A DNA stretch of 60,987 nt from Candidatus Saccharimonadota bacterium (GTDB taxonomy: Bacteria > Patescibacteriota > Saccharimonadia > Saccharimonadales > Saccharimonadaceae): the NCBI GenBank assembly GCA_009783305.1, contig WRHJ01000005.1, positions 1 through 60,987 of the forward strand, read 5' to 3'. Below the pieces are notes generated by a model, which saw nothing but the letters and a program-made list of their open reading frames with translations, had not been told where the DNA came from and did not search any database. Of the stretch, positions 1 through 7,294 are shown in pieces (the first letter of the stretch is position 1; the number at the start of each line of letters is the position of its first letter). The translations under genes and the position numbers were made by a program.

Positions 1-33
1 TAAAGGCAAAAACAAAACAAGAAAGAAATATAG

Positions 34-146
34 TAAAAGCACCAACTCTGTTTTTGACAAACGTAGCGACTCCAGAGAAAACCCTGACTGAAACAGGTTT
101 TCTCTGCGATAAAGCTGGTTTGTCAAAAGCAGAGTTGGTGCTTTTA
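34..146. repeat. Palindromic element, family A, intergenic copy
   Basis: Two 29-base arms (34-62 and 118-146) are inverted copies with one mismatch. They flank a 55-base core (63-117) that begins GTAGC and ends AGCTG. The core holds its own stem (CAGAGAAAACC against GGTTTTCTCTG). The same 55-base core recurs, reverse complemented, inside truB with about 49 of 55 bases identical, and more loosely next to pth. The outer arms are specific to this site. No gene is visible in 1-253. The element follows the - strand tRNA-Glu and could act as a terminator, but its core marks it as a dispersed repeat. Confidence 0.85.
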
Positions 147-147
147 G

Positions 148-169
148 TCTCTCTCTCTCTCTCTCTCTC
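148..169. repeat. TC dinucleotide microsatellite
   Basis: Eleven uninterrupted TC units lie one base after the palindromic element and about 85 bases from the 3' end of the tRNA-Glu gene. No reading frame covers them. Such runs can vary in length between cells. Confidence 0.9.
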
Positions 170-253
170 GGATCGGTTCAACAAGACCATACTAAACGCT
201 CCATTTAGGTTAAGGTTAGTATAGCATGACCACTATAAAAATATCAAATAAAC

Positions 254-330
254 TGGTGATCCCGGCGGGAGTCGAACCCGCGATTTTCTGGATGAGAACC
301 AGACGTCCTAGACCACTAGACGACGGGACC
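254..330 (-). tRNA. tRNA-Glu (CTC anticodon)
   Basis: Read on the - strand, the sequence forms a full cloverleaf. The acceptor stem is GGTCCCG against CGGGATC with an A discriminator, and the CCA tail is encoded at 254-256. The anticodon stem TCTGG/CCAGA carries loop TTCTCAT, so the anticodon is CTC (codon GAG). The T loop contains GTTCGACTC. It lies 20 bases downstream of a same-strand membrane protein gene and may be cotranscribed with it. Confidence 0.95.
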
Positions 331-350
331 AGCCCCTATATCCTAACATA

Positions 351-1070
351 TTACTGCGTGCCCGTAAATCCGGCGTGCAGACTTTCCGGCTTGCTCAATA
401 TCTCCGTTAATTTCTCTGCCACCTGACCATAATAAGTCGAGCTCATCAAACCAGCACCCTTGTCCACACACCCGCCATGCGCTGTAAAATCATAAATCAC
501 ATATGAATAACTGCCAATTGTCACAATTTTCTTTGGCCCCACCACGTTTGACATGTTGCTAGTTGTTCGGCTAACCGTTACAAACGAACAGAAATCAATT
601 GTCGCATAGTACCTTGCCTGCGCATCCTCTTCCAAATCCTTCTTAAATACCGCCGTCATCCCTACCACATAAGTGCCGTAACTCGATGCCAAACTCTTCG
701 GCAACACTGAATAACCATAATCCGTCAAATCATCCGTCAGTTTAAATTTCACGCCCCACTCCGGCACCGCCAAATAACCATCCGCTATATAAGGCCCGCC
801 CTCTCCCGCAATCGGATCTCCCTCATCCGCATTTTCCTCATCATCCACCTCGCCACTAAGTACACACTCCTCCCGATTCGCAATATTCACAATCAGCAAC
901 ACTGAAACTCCAATCAATCCTAAAACCATAATGGACAAAACTATCGTCAAAATCTTCAATGGCTTCTTCTGTTCTTTCGCGATAGTTTCAGCCGCCGCCA
1001 TTACCTGGTCATGCATCTCCGCCTGCTGTCTGGCCTCGCTTTCCGCTTTAGTTTCAACCATGTTTTCCAT
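351..1070 (-). CDS. Membrane-anchored protein with exported domain, function unknown
   Basis: I do not recognise the family. The 239-residue protein has a charged cytoplasmic N-terminus with a short coiled-coil look, one transmembrane helix at about residues 39-63, then an acidic linker and a soluble domain that should face outside. The C-terminal half has three cysteines and an aromatic-rich beta pattern. The start at 1070 is chosen because AAGGAGG lies six bases upstream; the next upstream ATG would abut that site. A -10 TAAAAT lies at 1094-1099 on the - strand. The architecture resembles the protein at 43498-44247. tRNA-Glu follows on the same strand. Confidence 0.75.
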   Translation of the reverse strand: MENMVETKAESEARQQAEMHDQVMAAAETIAKEQKKPLKILTIVLSIMVLGLIGVSVLLIVNIANREECVLSGEVDDEENADEGDPIAGEGGPYIADGYLAVPEWGVKFKLTDDLTDYGYSVLPKSLASSYGTYVVGMTAVFKKDLEEDAQARYYATIDFCSFVTVSRTTSNMSNVVGPKKIVTIGSYSYVIYDFTAHGGCVDKGAGLMSSTYYGQVAEKLTEILSKPESLHAGFTGTQ

Positions 1071-1140
1071 TAACATCCTCCTTGTCTACCATCATTTTAC
1101 CACAATATCGCTCATGGTTCATGTGTGCTAAAATAAGCAT

Positions 1141-1653
1141 ATGCATAAATTTATTAAACGCCACTGGCGCATCATCATACCAATCATATTAATGCTAATC
1201 CTTTTCTTCTTCTCCGCCGCCTCCGCCGACGGGTCATCAGGCATCAGCTCTCCTATCGCCGACTGGCTTGGCCTGCCGCACGCCGTCGTCCGCAAAACCG
1301 CCCACTTCATACTCTTCGCCTTACTCGGCGCCTCTTGGTATTACTACCTCCGCACGCTCGGCAACTTCACGCCCGGCTTTACTAGCCTGAGCAGCTTCTC
1401 GTTCGTATTACTTTATGCCTTCCTCGATGAACTCCACCAAACTTTCGTACCCGGCCGCGCCGGATCACTCAGCGACGTCATGCTCGACGCCACCGCCGGT
1501 ATCGCCGGCATCGCCGTCTTCGCCACCATCTATTACATCACTCGCAGCAAAGAGCAAAAACAGGCCCGTCGCAAACAAGTCGACAAACTCTGGGCAGACA
1601 ACGCCAAGCTCGCTAAGAAAATCAAGAAAAGCCCCAAATCAAAGAAAAAATAG
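1141..1653 (+). CDS. VanZ-like membrane protein
   Basis: This 170-residue protein has a hydrophobic N-terminal helix (about 9-28) and further helices near 53-70, 86-97 and 118-140. The VanZ-family signature is present: RKTAHFILFALLGA at about residue 51, then DELHQTFVPGRAGSLSDV with a following DATAG. The lysine-rich tail is probably cytoplasmic. VanZ proteins are small membrane proteins of unclear biochemistry; some raise teicoplanin tolerance. A TAAAAT -10 element, preceded by TGC, ends six bases before the ATG and no Shine-Dalgarno sequence is present, so the mRNA is probably leaderless. It is transcribed divergently from the gene at 351-1070. Confidence 0.85.
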   Translation: MHKFIKRHWRIIIPIILMLILFFFSAASADGSSGISSPIADWLGLPHAVVRKTAHFILFALLGASWYYYLRTLGNFTPGFTSLSSFSFVLLYAFLDELHQTFVPGRAGSLSDVMLDATAGIAGIAVFATIYYITRSKEQKQARRKQVDKLWADNAKLAKKIKKSPKSKKK

Positions 1654-1676
1654 CCTATCCTCTCATTATATCACAC

Positions 1677-1705
1677 TTGACCTAAAAAGTCAAGGATGCT
1701 ATACT
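1677..1705 (+). promoter_or_regulatory. Sigma-70-type promoter of der
   Basis: TTGACC at 1677-1682 and TATACT at 1700-1705 are separated by 17 bases, with TGC before the -10. The der ATG begins seven bases after the -10, so transcription should start at or next to the start codon. No ribosome binding site is present. Confidence 0.8.
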
Positions 1706-1712
1706 ATACCTT

Positions 1713-3173
1713 ATGAAATCCCTCCCTATTGTCGCCATCATCGGTCAAACTAACGCTGGCAAATCTAGCCTATTCAACCGGCTCCTCCGACGCCGCGAAG
1801 CTGTTGTGGCTCGCGAAGAGGGCACTACCCGCGACAATGTAGTCGCCACAGTTAACAATAACTACGTCTTAATTGACACCGCCGGACTCAAGAATCCTAC
1901 CGACGATTTTGAAGCCTCCATCCACGACCAAATTGACGACGCCATCAGCTCAGCCGATCTGATTCTAGTGCTAATCGACGGCACCAAATACCCCAACAAT
2001 GAAACTATCCGCCTAGTTCGTACGGCTCAAAAATCCAAAAAACCGTATCTAATAGTCCTCAATAAATCTGACCGTGGCGAAACTCTATCCGACAGCGAAT
2101 TCCGCAATTTCGGCGAGAAAAATCTGATCCGCGTCTCCGCCACAACTGGGCAGGGAATCGACGAACTCAAAGAGTCAATTGAAAAAAGTCTGATGATCAC
2201 CCCTTCGGAGAACACTTTGCGTGCGCGCCCGTCTTTACGGGGCGCAGTCGCTGGCGTTCGGCTGGAAATAGATGGCCAGCGGCCATCTCTTCCACAGTCT
2301 CCTCAGGAGTCATCCTCAGACTTTCTCACTATTGCCTTAATTGGCCGACCCAACGTCGGCAAATCCAGTCTTTTCAACACTCTCGGTGCCAAACAACAAG
2401 CCATCGTCAGCAGCAAACAGGGAACTACTCGCGACGTCAACCGCATAGACATCAAATTCAAAGGCAAAACCCTGCAAATCCTCGATACCGCCGGACTCCG
2501 TAAACCCGGCAAACGCGAAGTCGGCATCGAAAAATTCTCCGCCCTCCGCACCCTCGCAGCCATCGAAGAATCCGACATCTGCTGTCTGCTGATCGACGCC
2601 ACCGAACCACACTCCAAGCTCGACCAAACTCTCGCCGGCCAAATTGTCGACGCCGGCAAAGGAATCATTTTGGTCGTGGCAAAATCTGATCTATTTGATT
2701 CTGGGCAGTCGGCTTTTCCCGGAGCAAGTGCAGAGCACTTGCCCGAGAAAAACGGTTGGCGTGGAGGGCAGAATCAAGTAGATCAGATTTTGAGCCAACT
2801 CCAAAACGACTTCAACTTCATACCGTATGCACCCGTCATCCTCACCAGCAGTGAAACCGGCAAAAACGTCACTCAAATCTTCGAACTCGCCCAACAAATC
2901 GATCAAGAACGCCGCACCACCATCCGTACTTCCGAACTCAATAAAATCCTCACCGACGCCACCCTCAGCCACCAACCCGCCGGCCTCAAAAATACCCGGC
3001 CCAAGCTCCGCTACATTACCCAAACCGACACCTGTCCGCCCTGGTTCGTTGTCTACGGGTCAAATTTACAACAACTTCATTGGTCTTATAAGCGCTTTTT
3101 GGAACGTAAAATCAGGCAAACCTATCCGTTCATCGGCACACCCATCAACTTTTCTTTCAAAAATCGCGACTAA
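1713..3173 (+). CDS. der: Ribosome assembly GTPase Der (EngA)
   Basis: Der has two tandem GTPase domains and a C-terminal KH-like domain and acts in 50S subunit assembly. Domain 1 shows GQTNAGKSS (about residue 11), DTAGL and NKSD. Domain 2 shows GRPNVGKSS (about residue 210), DTAGL and an AKSD in place of NKxD. The KH-like end runs through PWFVVYGSN. At 486 residues it is longer than the usual 435-490 core would need. The excess maps to two palindromic-element insertions read in frame: one in the linker between the G domains (about residues 160-203) and one after the second KSD motif (about 323-360). Both avoid catalytic motifs. Confidence 0.96.
   Translation: MKSLPIVAIIGQTNAGKSSLFNRLLRRREAVVAREEGTTRDNVVATVNNNYVLIDTAGLKNPTDDFEASIHDQIDDAISSADLILVLIDGTKYPNNETIRLVRTAQKSKKPYLIVLNKSDRGETLSDSEFRNFGEKNLIRVSATTGQGIDELKESIEKSLMITPSENTLRARPSLRGAVAGVRLEIDGQRPSLPQSPQESSSDFLTIALIGRPNVGKSSLFNTLGAKQQAIVSSKQGTTRDVNRIDIKFKGKTLQILDTAGLRKPGKREVGIEKFSALRTLAAIEESDICCLLIDATEPHSKLDQTLAGQIVDAGKGIILVVAKSDLFDSGQSAFPGASAEHLPEKNGWRGGQNQVDQILSQLQNDFNFIPYAPVILTSSETGKNVTQIFELAQQIDQERRTTIRTSELNKILTDATLSHQPAGLKNTRPKLRYITQTDTCPPWFVVYGSNLQQLHWSYKRFLERKIRQTYPFIGTPINFSFKNRD
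2190..2320. repeat. Palindromic element, family B, in frame inside der
   Basis: The core at 2215-2295 contains the stem CGCCCGTCTTTACGGGGCG and a second stem, TGGAAATAGATGGCC against GGCCATCTCTTCCA with an AGC loop. The core aligns over its whole length with the reverse complement of the core at 37205-37289. The second stem differs in sequence between the copies yet still pairs. The outer arms (about 2190-2214 and 2296-2320) are only loosely complementary, as if eroded. It encodes part of the linker between the two GTPase domains without a stop. Confidence 0.8.
2681..2791. repeat. Palindromic element inside der, second copy
   Basis: Arms at 2681-2703 and 2769-2791 are 23-base inverted copies with one mismatch. 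The 65-base core (2704-2768) centres on the stem GCAAGTGC-AGA-GCACTTGC. The core does not align clearly with families A or B, so it may be a third type. It is read through in frame and adds roughly 22-25 residues after the KSD motif of the second GTPase domain. Confidence 0.8.
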
Positions 3174-3221
3174 AAGCTCCACAAAACCACAACCGCCTAT
3201 GCTAAACTAAAATCAGACGGA

Positions 3222-3246
3222 ACGGGTGGCAAAAACATCCGTTTTT
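3222..3246 (+). terminator. Intrinsic terminator after der, ahead of the phoH-like gene
   Basis: ACGGGTG and CATCCGT form a seven-base-pair stem around GCAAAAA, followed by TTTTT. It lies 49 bases after the der stop and 43 bases before the next ATG. It most simply ends der transcription. If the phoH promoter lies upstream (a TGC-TAAACT -10 is near 3200), it would instead act as an attenuator in that leader. Confidence 0.65.
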
Positions 3247-3288
3247 CTATTGTAGCTATTTAACAATTTATCAAGGAGGTAGATCTTT

Positions 3289-4827
3289 ATGCCCAAACCC
3301 AAATCAATGCCTATTTTTGTCGTCGACACAAATATCGCCATTGATTATCCAGACATCATCCCAAACGGTGAAAATTCAATCCCAAATGATCCCACCGTAG
3401 ACACCAGCAAGGCCCACATTGTCGTGCCAACCGCCGTAATTAGAGAACTGAGTAAGTTCAAAAATGAACCGACTGACCGCGGCAGAAGCTCGCGCGAAGT
3501 CCTGCGTCGCGTCCGCACATTGGTGGAGAACAAAGGGTTAGATATCGACAAAGTTTACGCATTAGACAACCCAATCGAGGTCAAACATCACTCGATGCTT
3601 TTCTCCATCCTGTCAGTCAACCGAGACTTCCAATCCAAATTGTCATTTACTGTCAGCAACGACGATTGGGATGGTCAAATCATCGTTGCCGCTCTCATGG
3701 CAAAAGAACACGCCGACAATGCAGAAGTCACTATCCTCACCAACGACAACGGACTCGCCATCCGTGCCGCCGCTCGCGGCCTCAGTACCAGCCGTTATGG
3801 CTACCGTTACCCCGCACCCTACACCGGCCGCCGCGATCTAGAAGTCCCCTTTGACCTCTATCACCGCTGGGCCGCCGACGACGCAATCTCATTAAAACTC
3901 TGGCAAGAATTTATGCCCGAACAACCACCGCTTATCGCCAACGAATTTCTCATTATGCAGCCTGTCGACTGGTCCGAACGCATCCCGTATTTTGAAAACA
4001 TTGGCCGCTACGACGTCGACAAAACCGCCATTGTCCCACTTGCTCACATCCGCAATTTCCCTTTGACCATCAAACATCCCGGGCACGCCTGCTACATCGA
4101 AGCGCTCTACCATCCAGACATCTCTGCCGTCATCGCCACCGGACCTGCCGGTTCCGGCAAGACCTTTATGGCCTCCATTTATGGCTACGAGGCTTGCAAG
4201 AGCGGCGATTATATCGGAGTTGTTGTCGTGCCTTGCCGCGCCCGAGACGACGGTGTTGGCTACTTGCCCGGCGACCTCGATGAGAAACTCGATCCCAACG
4301 TCCAACCCATCAAAAACAGTCTGCGCAACTACCTGATTCAGACCGATCCGGATTACAAAAGAGCCATGGGCAAAACCGCCTCCGCTTGCTCCGCCGACGA
4401 TAAGAAAAAAGACAAGGACAAACCCGAAAAGTCCGTCAAGAAACGCCTGGCTGGCCAAGTCAATGAAATCTGGGAAAACTGGTTCGACAACATCGCCATC
4501 GCTCACGCCGGAGGTCGTGATTTCGCCTACCAAGTTGCTCTCTACGATGAGTTCCAAGATCAATCTCGACGCGAAGCCGACACCTTAATCAAGCGCATTG
4601 GCGTCGACGGCAAAATCATCATCACCGGCGATATCGAACAAGTCCACGCTGCCTATCTCGACAGCGAAAACAACGGTCTCGTCTACGCCCGTCAGCAATT
4701 GATGGACCTGCCGATGGTCGCTCAAATCACCTTCACCGAAGATGAGGTAGTGCGTCATCCGCTGGTCAAAATCATTGCCCAAAGGCAACGCGCAGCCCGC
4801 GAAGCTGCCAAAAACCCAGTTAGATAA
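3289..4827 (+). CDS. PIN-PhoH ATPase
   Basis: The 512-residue protein joins an N-terminal PIN-like nuclease domain (FVVDTNIAIDYP at about residue 10; later acidic residues around SNDDWDGQI and LTNDNG) to a PhoH-type P-loop ATPase. Walker A is GPAGSGKTFMA at about residue 285. The Walker B/DEAQ-like box is YDEFQD at about 424 and is followed by GKIIITGDIEQV. PIN-PhoH proteins are linked to RNA cleavage and unwinding. A lysine-rich stretch near residue 370 interrupts the ATPase domain. The start is supported by AAGGAGG eight to ten bases upstream. It is a single-gene unit bounded by terminators on both sides. Confidence 0.9.
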   Translation: MPKPKSMPIFVVDTNIAIDYPDIIPNGENSIPNDPTVDTSKAHIVVPTAVIRELSKFKNEPTDRGRSSREVLRRVRTLVENKGLDIDKVYALDNPIEVKHHSMLFSILSVNRDFQSKLSFTVSNDDWDGQIIVAALMAKEHADNAEVTILTNDNGLAIRAAARGLSTSRYGYRYPAPYTGRRDLEVPFDLYHRWAADDAISLKLWQEFMPEQPPLIANEFLIMQPVDWSERIPYFENIGRYDVDKTAIVPLAHIRNFPLTIKHPGHACYIEALYHPDISAVIATGPAGSGKTFMASIYGYEACKSGDYIGVVVVPCRARDDGVGYLPGDLDEKLDPNVQPIKNSLRNYLIQTDPDYKRAMGKTASACSADDKKKDKDKPEKSVKKRLAGQVNEIWENWFDNIAIAHAGGRDFAYQVALYDEFQDQSRREADTLIKRIGVDGKIIITGDIEQVHAAYLDSENNGLVYARQQLMDLPMVAQITFTEDEVVRHPLVKIIAQRQRAAREAAKNPVR

Positions 4828-4851
4828 CCATCTAACGCCCTTTAATGCATT

Positions 4852-4879
4852 AAAGGGGTCACAAAGTGACCCCTTTTTT
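4852..4879 (+). terminator. Intrinsic terminator after the PIN-PhoH gene
   Basis: AAAGGGGTCAC and GTGACCCCTTT pair around an AAA loop and are followed by a T run. The -10 element of pth begins only a few bases later. Confidence 0.92.
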
Positions 4880-4896
4880 CATGATACAATGTGCTT

Positions 4897-5415
4897 ATGA
4901 AACTCATCATCGGTTTTGGCAATCCAGGCAGGGAATATAACTTTACCCGCCACAATTTCGGCTTTCTCGCTCTCGATTTTTATGCCAAAATCCACAATCT
5001 CGCCTTCAAATCCGAACCCAAATTCTTCGCCGACACCGCCAGAACAGATGATATTATCTTTGTCAAACCCCAAACCTTCTACAACCGCGTCGGCGAATCC
5101 GTCGCCAAACTCGTCAAATTCTACAAACTCGATCCCGCCTCTGATATCCTCATTGTCTGCGACGATTTTGACCTGCCTTTCGGCACCCTCCGATCCAGAG
5201 AGCAGGGCAGCAGTGCCGGCAATAATGGCCTCAAATCTACCGTCGATCACTTAAAGACCACGCAGTTTCATCGCCTTCGTCTTGGCACCAATAACCCGCT
5301 TCTGCGCAAAACTCTCGGTGATGTCGACTTTGTTCTCTCCAAATTCACCCCCGAAGAGCGCGAGGAACTTCCAAATATACTGACGGAAGCAGAGAAAATA
5401 ATAACTAAATTTTGA
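4897..5415 (+). CDS. pth: Peptidyl-tRNA hydrolase
   Basis: The enzyme releases peptides from stalled peptidyl-tRNA. The N-terminus MKLIIGFGNPGREY and the catalytic histidine in RHNFGF (H19) are typical, as are VKPQTFYN, DDFDLPFG and the GNNGLKS loop. At 172 residues it is somewhat short for the family (about 185-195). The ATG at 4897 is preferred over a GTG at 4891 because it gives the family N-terminus. The -10 TACAAT ends six bases before it and no Shine-Dalgarno site is present, suggesting a leaderless mRNA. The last residues and the stop codon lie inside the left arm of a palindromic element, which may have replaced the original C-terminus. Confidence 0.95.
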   Translation: MKLIIGFGNPGREYNFTRHNFGFLALDFYAKIHNLAFKSEPKFFADTARTDDIIFVKPQTFYNRVGESVAKLVKFYKLDPASDILIVCDDFDLPFGTLRSREQGSSAGNNGLKSTVDHLKTTQFHRLRLGTNNPLLRKTLGDVDFVLSKFTPEEREELPNILTEAEKIITKF

Positions 5416-5503
5416 GATTTTATCGAATCCAGAGAAAAACCTGCCCGAAGCAGTTTTTCTCTGCGACCGAGATCCGAATCGAAAAATTAAGTTATTATTT
5501 TCT
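5393..5503. repeat. Palindromic element, family A, overlapping the pth stop
   Basis: The left arm (5393-5419) and right arm (5475-5503) share the inverted AGAAAATAATAACT and neighbouring T-rich bases. The 55-base core at 5420-5474 aligns without gaps with the family A core at 63-117 (roughly 41 of 55 bases identical), including the stem CAGAGAAAAAC/GTTTTTCTCTG. The pth stop TGA (5413-5415) lies within the left arm. Confidence 0.8.
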
Positions 5504-5609
5504 AATTTATCCATATTTTCGTATATTCGCAATAATCCGCCTCACCTCTGTTATTTCCCATCAAATCACCCCATTTTATTGCTTTTTGCAAAAAAGTCTG
5601 TAAAAAGTA

Positions 5610-5638
5610 TTGACATTACAACGCATGTGTGCTATAAT
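5610..5638 (+). promoter_or_regulatory. Consensus sigma-70-type promoter
   Basis: TTGACA (5610-5615), 17 bases, then TATAAT (5633-5638): both boxes match consensus exactly. It is the strongest-looking promoter in the window. It drives the non-coding structured stretch at about 5645-5960 and possibly the small membrane protein genes beyond it. Confidence 0.9.
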
Positions 5639-5644
5639 GACCAA

Positions 5645-5960
5645 CAGTTAGGACACATTGTGTCCGAAACTGCACCTAAATAATTAAATAATTATTGTAA
5701 ATAACTTCGGTTATTTGCATTAGTTGTTGCGTGCTTTAGAAGAGCCTTTCGGCCTCAAATTCTTCTTTTATAGAATTTGAGTGAAAAGTATATTACCTCC
5801 ACTTAGAAAGATTCCTTCTAGAGCTAGCAACCCCTCTAACCGGCGGGCCCCAAACTTTGTGTGAGGTGGGTCGCGCTTCCGGGGTTCTCCCGGTGTCAAT
5901 AGAGATGTGTTAGAGGGCCAAATAGCCCCTGGTGATGCCCACCCTTACCAGGGGCTTTTT
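5645..5960 (+). ncRNA. Structured RNA of unknown class, or long attenuator leader
   Basis: This stretch has a consensus promoter at one end and an intrinsic terminator at the other, with no plausible reading frame. Visible helices in order: CAGTT/AACTG enclosing GGACAC-ATT-GTGTCC; AAATAAC-TTCG-GTTATTT with a UUCG tetraloop; CAAATTCT/AGAATTTG; TAGAA/TTCTA; and a long-range pair CCCTCTAAC (about 5833) with GTTAGAGGG (about 5909), which encloses a GC-rich domain containing CCGGG-GTTCT-CCCGG. I looked for RNase P, tmRNA, SRP and 6S hallmarks and found none convincing. It could be a free small RNA or a regulated leader for the membrane protein genes starting at 6030. Confidence 0.7.
5924..5960 (+). 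terminator. Intrinsic terminator of the structured RNA
   Basis: AGCCCCTGGT (5924-5933) pairs perfectly with ACCAGGGGCT (5947-5956) and is followed by T bases. It sits 70 bases before the first small membrane protein gene, so read-through or antitermination would be needed for cotranscription. Confidence 0.92.
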
Positions 5961-5987
5961 GGCACAAACTATCAGTTATGTGCTTGT

Positions 5988-6026
5988 GTTTTAAAAATTT
6001 GTCTTGCTTTGAAAGGAGCGAAACAA
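5988..6026 (+). promoter_or_regulatory. Conserved leader motif, copy 1
   Basis: First of four near-identical leaders (others at 6173, 6766 and 7391). Each ends three to four bases before an ATG and contains GCTTTGAAAGGAGC. That string can fold as a five-pair stem with a GAAA loop, burying the Shine-Dalgarno AAGGAG. GTTTT upstream can pair with GAAAC downstream to extend it. A GCAC/GTGC hairpin (about 5962-5983) precedes this copy. Confidence 0.85.
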
Positions 6027-6029
6027 GTT

Positions 6030-6149
6030 ATGAAAAAATACAGAAATATCGACGATCTCCACAAGAACTTCTTACGAACCAAGAGAATCCTCCTTTGCGC
6101 CACACTCATTTGCGCAGCCGTCTTATTGTTGATCTTGTTTTTTCATTAA
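6030..6149 (+). CDS. Truncated small membrane protein, tandem family copy 1
   Basis: The 39-residue product has a charged N-terminus and one transmembrane helix (about 20-38). It matches the N-terminal part of the next gene (6215): both have a LHKNF/LRENF segment, then an RILL/GILL helix ending in FFH or LFH. Where copy 2 reads His-Tyr-Tyr, this copy reads His then TAA, so one base change ended the frame. The downstream bases still resemble copy 2 for about six codons until the next leader begins. It is therefore a truncated duplicate that could still be made as a single-helix peptide. It has a full leader motif with AAGGAG. Confidence 0.6.
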   Translation: MKKYRNIDDLHKNFLRTKRILLCATLICAAVLLLILFFH

Positions 6150-6172
6150 TACCCCTTCTTTGCCAACCTTGT

Positions 6173-6211
6173 GTTTTAAAAATTTGTCTTGCTTTGAAAG
6201 GAGCGAAACAA
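6173..6211 (+). promoter_or_regulatory. Conserved leader motif, copy 2
   Basis: Matches copy 1 base for base over the 38-base motif, including the GAAA-capped hairpin that covers the Shine-Dalgarno sequence. It starts 24 bases after the stop of copy 1, and no promoter or terminator lies between, so copies 1 and 2 share a transcript. Confidence 0.85.
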
Positions 6212-6214
6212 TTT

Positions 6215-6640
6215 ATGGAACCATACAGCGATCGCAGCTATCTCCGCGAAAACTTCTGGAAAATCAAAGGGATTCTCCTTTACGCTGTAGTCGTTTGCGC
6301 AACTATCTTATGTTCGATCTTTCTTTTTCATTACTACTCCTCCTTTACCAACCCAGATACCTTGGCGTACAATGCGTACGCTAAGACTTTCAACGCCCTC
6401 CCCGAATCAGAGCGTGAAGCCATGACGCCTTTCCTCAAGTATGATCTACCAATAGGCGAGAAAGTCCTCCCACTCAAACAAGTGCACCACTCCAGGAACC
6501 AGAAACCTTTAACTGATTTCCATGTCGTCGTGCTCTTTGTATTCTTTATAATCCTTGCAAGCCTACTCTTCTATATCTTTTTTTCTGCTGGAGAGACGTT
6601 TGGGTACATATCAGATCTAATAGAAGATTTATTACCGTAA
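6215..6640 (+). CDS. Small membrane protein, tandem family copy 2
   Basis: I do not recognise the family. The 141-residue protein has two transmembrane helices (about 19-38 and 105-126). Between them is a soluble loop of about 65 residues with the motif LAYNAYAKTFNALPESERE and a later FLKYDLP. The loop matches copy 3 (6808), where LAYNTYAEAFNALP and FMKYELP occupy the same places, so the two are paralogues. The leader motif precedes it and a strong terminator follows at 6673. Confidence 0.8.
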   Translation: MEPYSDRSYLRENFWKIKGILLYAVVVCATILCSIFLFHYYSSFTNPDTLAYNAYAKTFNALPESEREAMTPFLKYDLPIGEKVLPLKQVHHSRNQKPLTDFHVVVLFVFFIILASLLFYIFFSAGETFGYISDLIEDLLP

Positions 6641-6672
6641 AAAATGGACAAAAACAATAGCAAGACCAAGTA

Positions 6673-6698
6673 GACCGGATCTTAGATCCGGTCTTTTT
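6673..6698 (+). terminator. Intrinsic terminator after copy 2
   Basis: GACCGGATC-TTA-GATCCGGTC is followed by five T. Nearly the same hairpin follows copy 3 at 7295, so terminators were duplicated along with the genes. Confidence 0.93.
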
Positions 6699-6703
6699 CA
6701 TAC

Positions 6704-6732
6704 TTGATTAAATTTAAATAAAATGCTATAAT
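6704..6732 (+). promoter_or_regulatory. Promoter of copy 3
   Basis: TTGATT (6704-6709) and TATAAT (6727-6732) with a 17-base spacer. The spacer sequence is nearly the same as in the copy 4 promoter at 7326, again pointing to unit duplication. Confidence 0.85.
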
Positions 6733-6765
6733 TGATAGATAAAGCACTTATCCCGCGTGCTAGTA

Positions 6766-6803
6766 GTTTTAAAAATTTGTCTTGCTTTGAAAGGAGCGAA
6801 ACA
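6766..6803 (+). promoter_or_regulatory. Conserved leader motif, copy 3
   Basis: Same motif as copies 1 and 2, preceded by a GCAC/GTGC hairpin (about 6743-6760). It lies in a roughly 70-base 5' leader of its own promoter. Confidence 0.85.
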
Positions 6804-6807
6804 GTAA

Positions 6808-7278
6808 ATGAAACTTCGCAAAGAGACCTTCTTCGCCTCCCGCACCAGAGAGTTTATTCCCATCATCCTGTGTGCTTGCGTCGTCATCTTATTACCAATC
6901 TTCGCCTTCCAATTAAATTCTTCCTACATCGACCCGTCTGACCTAGCATACAACACGTATGCTGAAGCCTTTAACGCCCTGCCGAGACCAGAACGTGAGG
7001 TCATAAAGCCCTTCATGAAATATGAACTGCCAGAAGGATCCGAAATCCTTCCTCTCAAAAAACTACCCGACCCAAATGCTACAAGGTTCAACTTTGTCAA
7101 TAAAATCAATGAAAACGTTTACGCCGCATTATTCGTCGTACTAATAATAGTCTGGGGATTCGCAGCCTCCTTTATCCCCGCTCAAATCATATACTTAAAG
7201 CATATGTACATACATGAGAAGGAATTGAGGAATTGGAAAGGATGGGACGAGTGGTCACGTCGTGTAATGCACAAATGA
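6808..7278 (+). CDS. Small membrane protein, tandem family copy 3
   Basis: A 156-residue paralogue of copy 2. It has a helix at about 16-36, the conserved loop (LAYNTYAEAFNALP near residue 46, then FMKYELP and ILPLKKL), a second helix at about 107-130 and a charged C-terminal tail of about 25 residues rich in Lys, Glu and Trp. The loop probably faces outside. It has its own promoter, leader motif and terminator, so it is an independent unit. Function unknown. Confidence 0.8.
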   Translation: MKLRKETFFASRTREFIPIILCACVVILLPIFAFQLNSSYIDPSDLAYNTYAEAFNALPRPEREVIKPFMKYELPEGSEILPLKKLPDPNATRFNFVNKINENVYAALFVVLIIVWGFAASFIPAQIIYLKHMYIHEKELRNWKGWDEWSRRVMHK

Positions 7279-7294
7279 TAAGCAAGATAAAGTA

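Noticed and set aside
5645-5960. RNase P RNA, tmRNA, SRP RNA or 6S RNA
   Set aside because: The conserved RNase P core words, a tmRNA tRNA-like end, and the SRP GGAA tetraloop domain are absent, and no single long 6S-like hairpin with a central bubble closes the ends.
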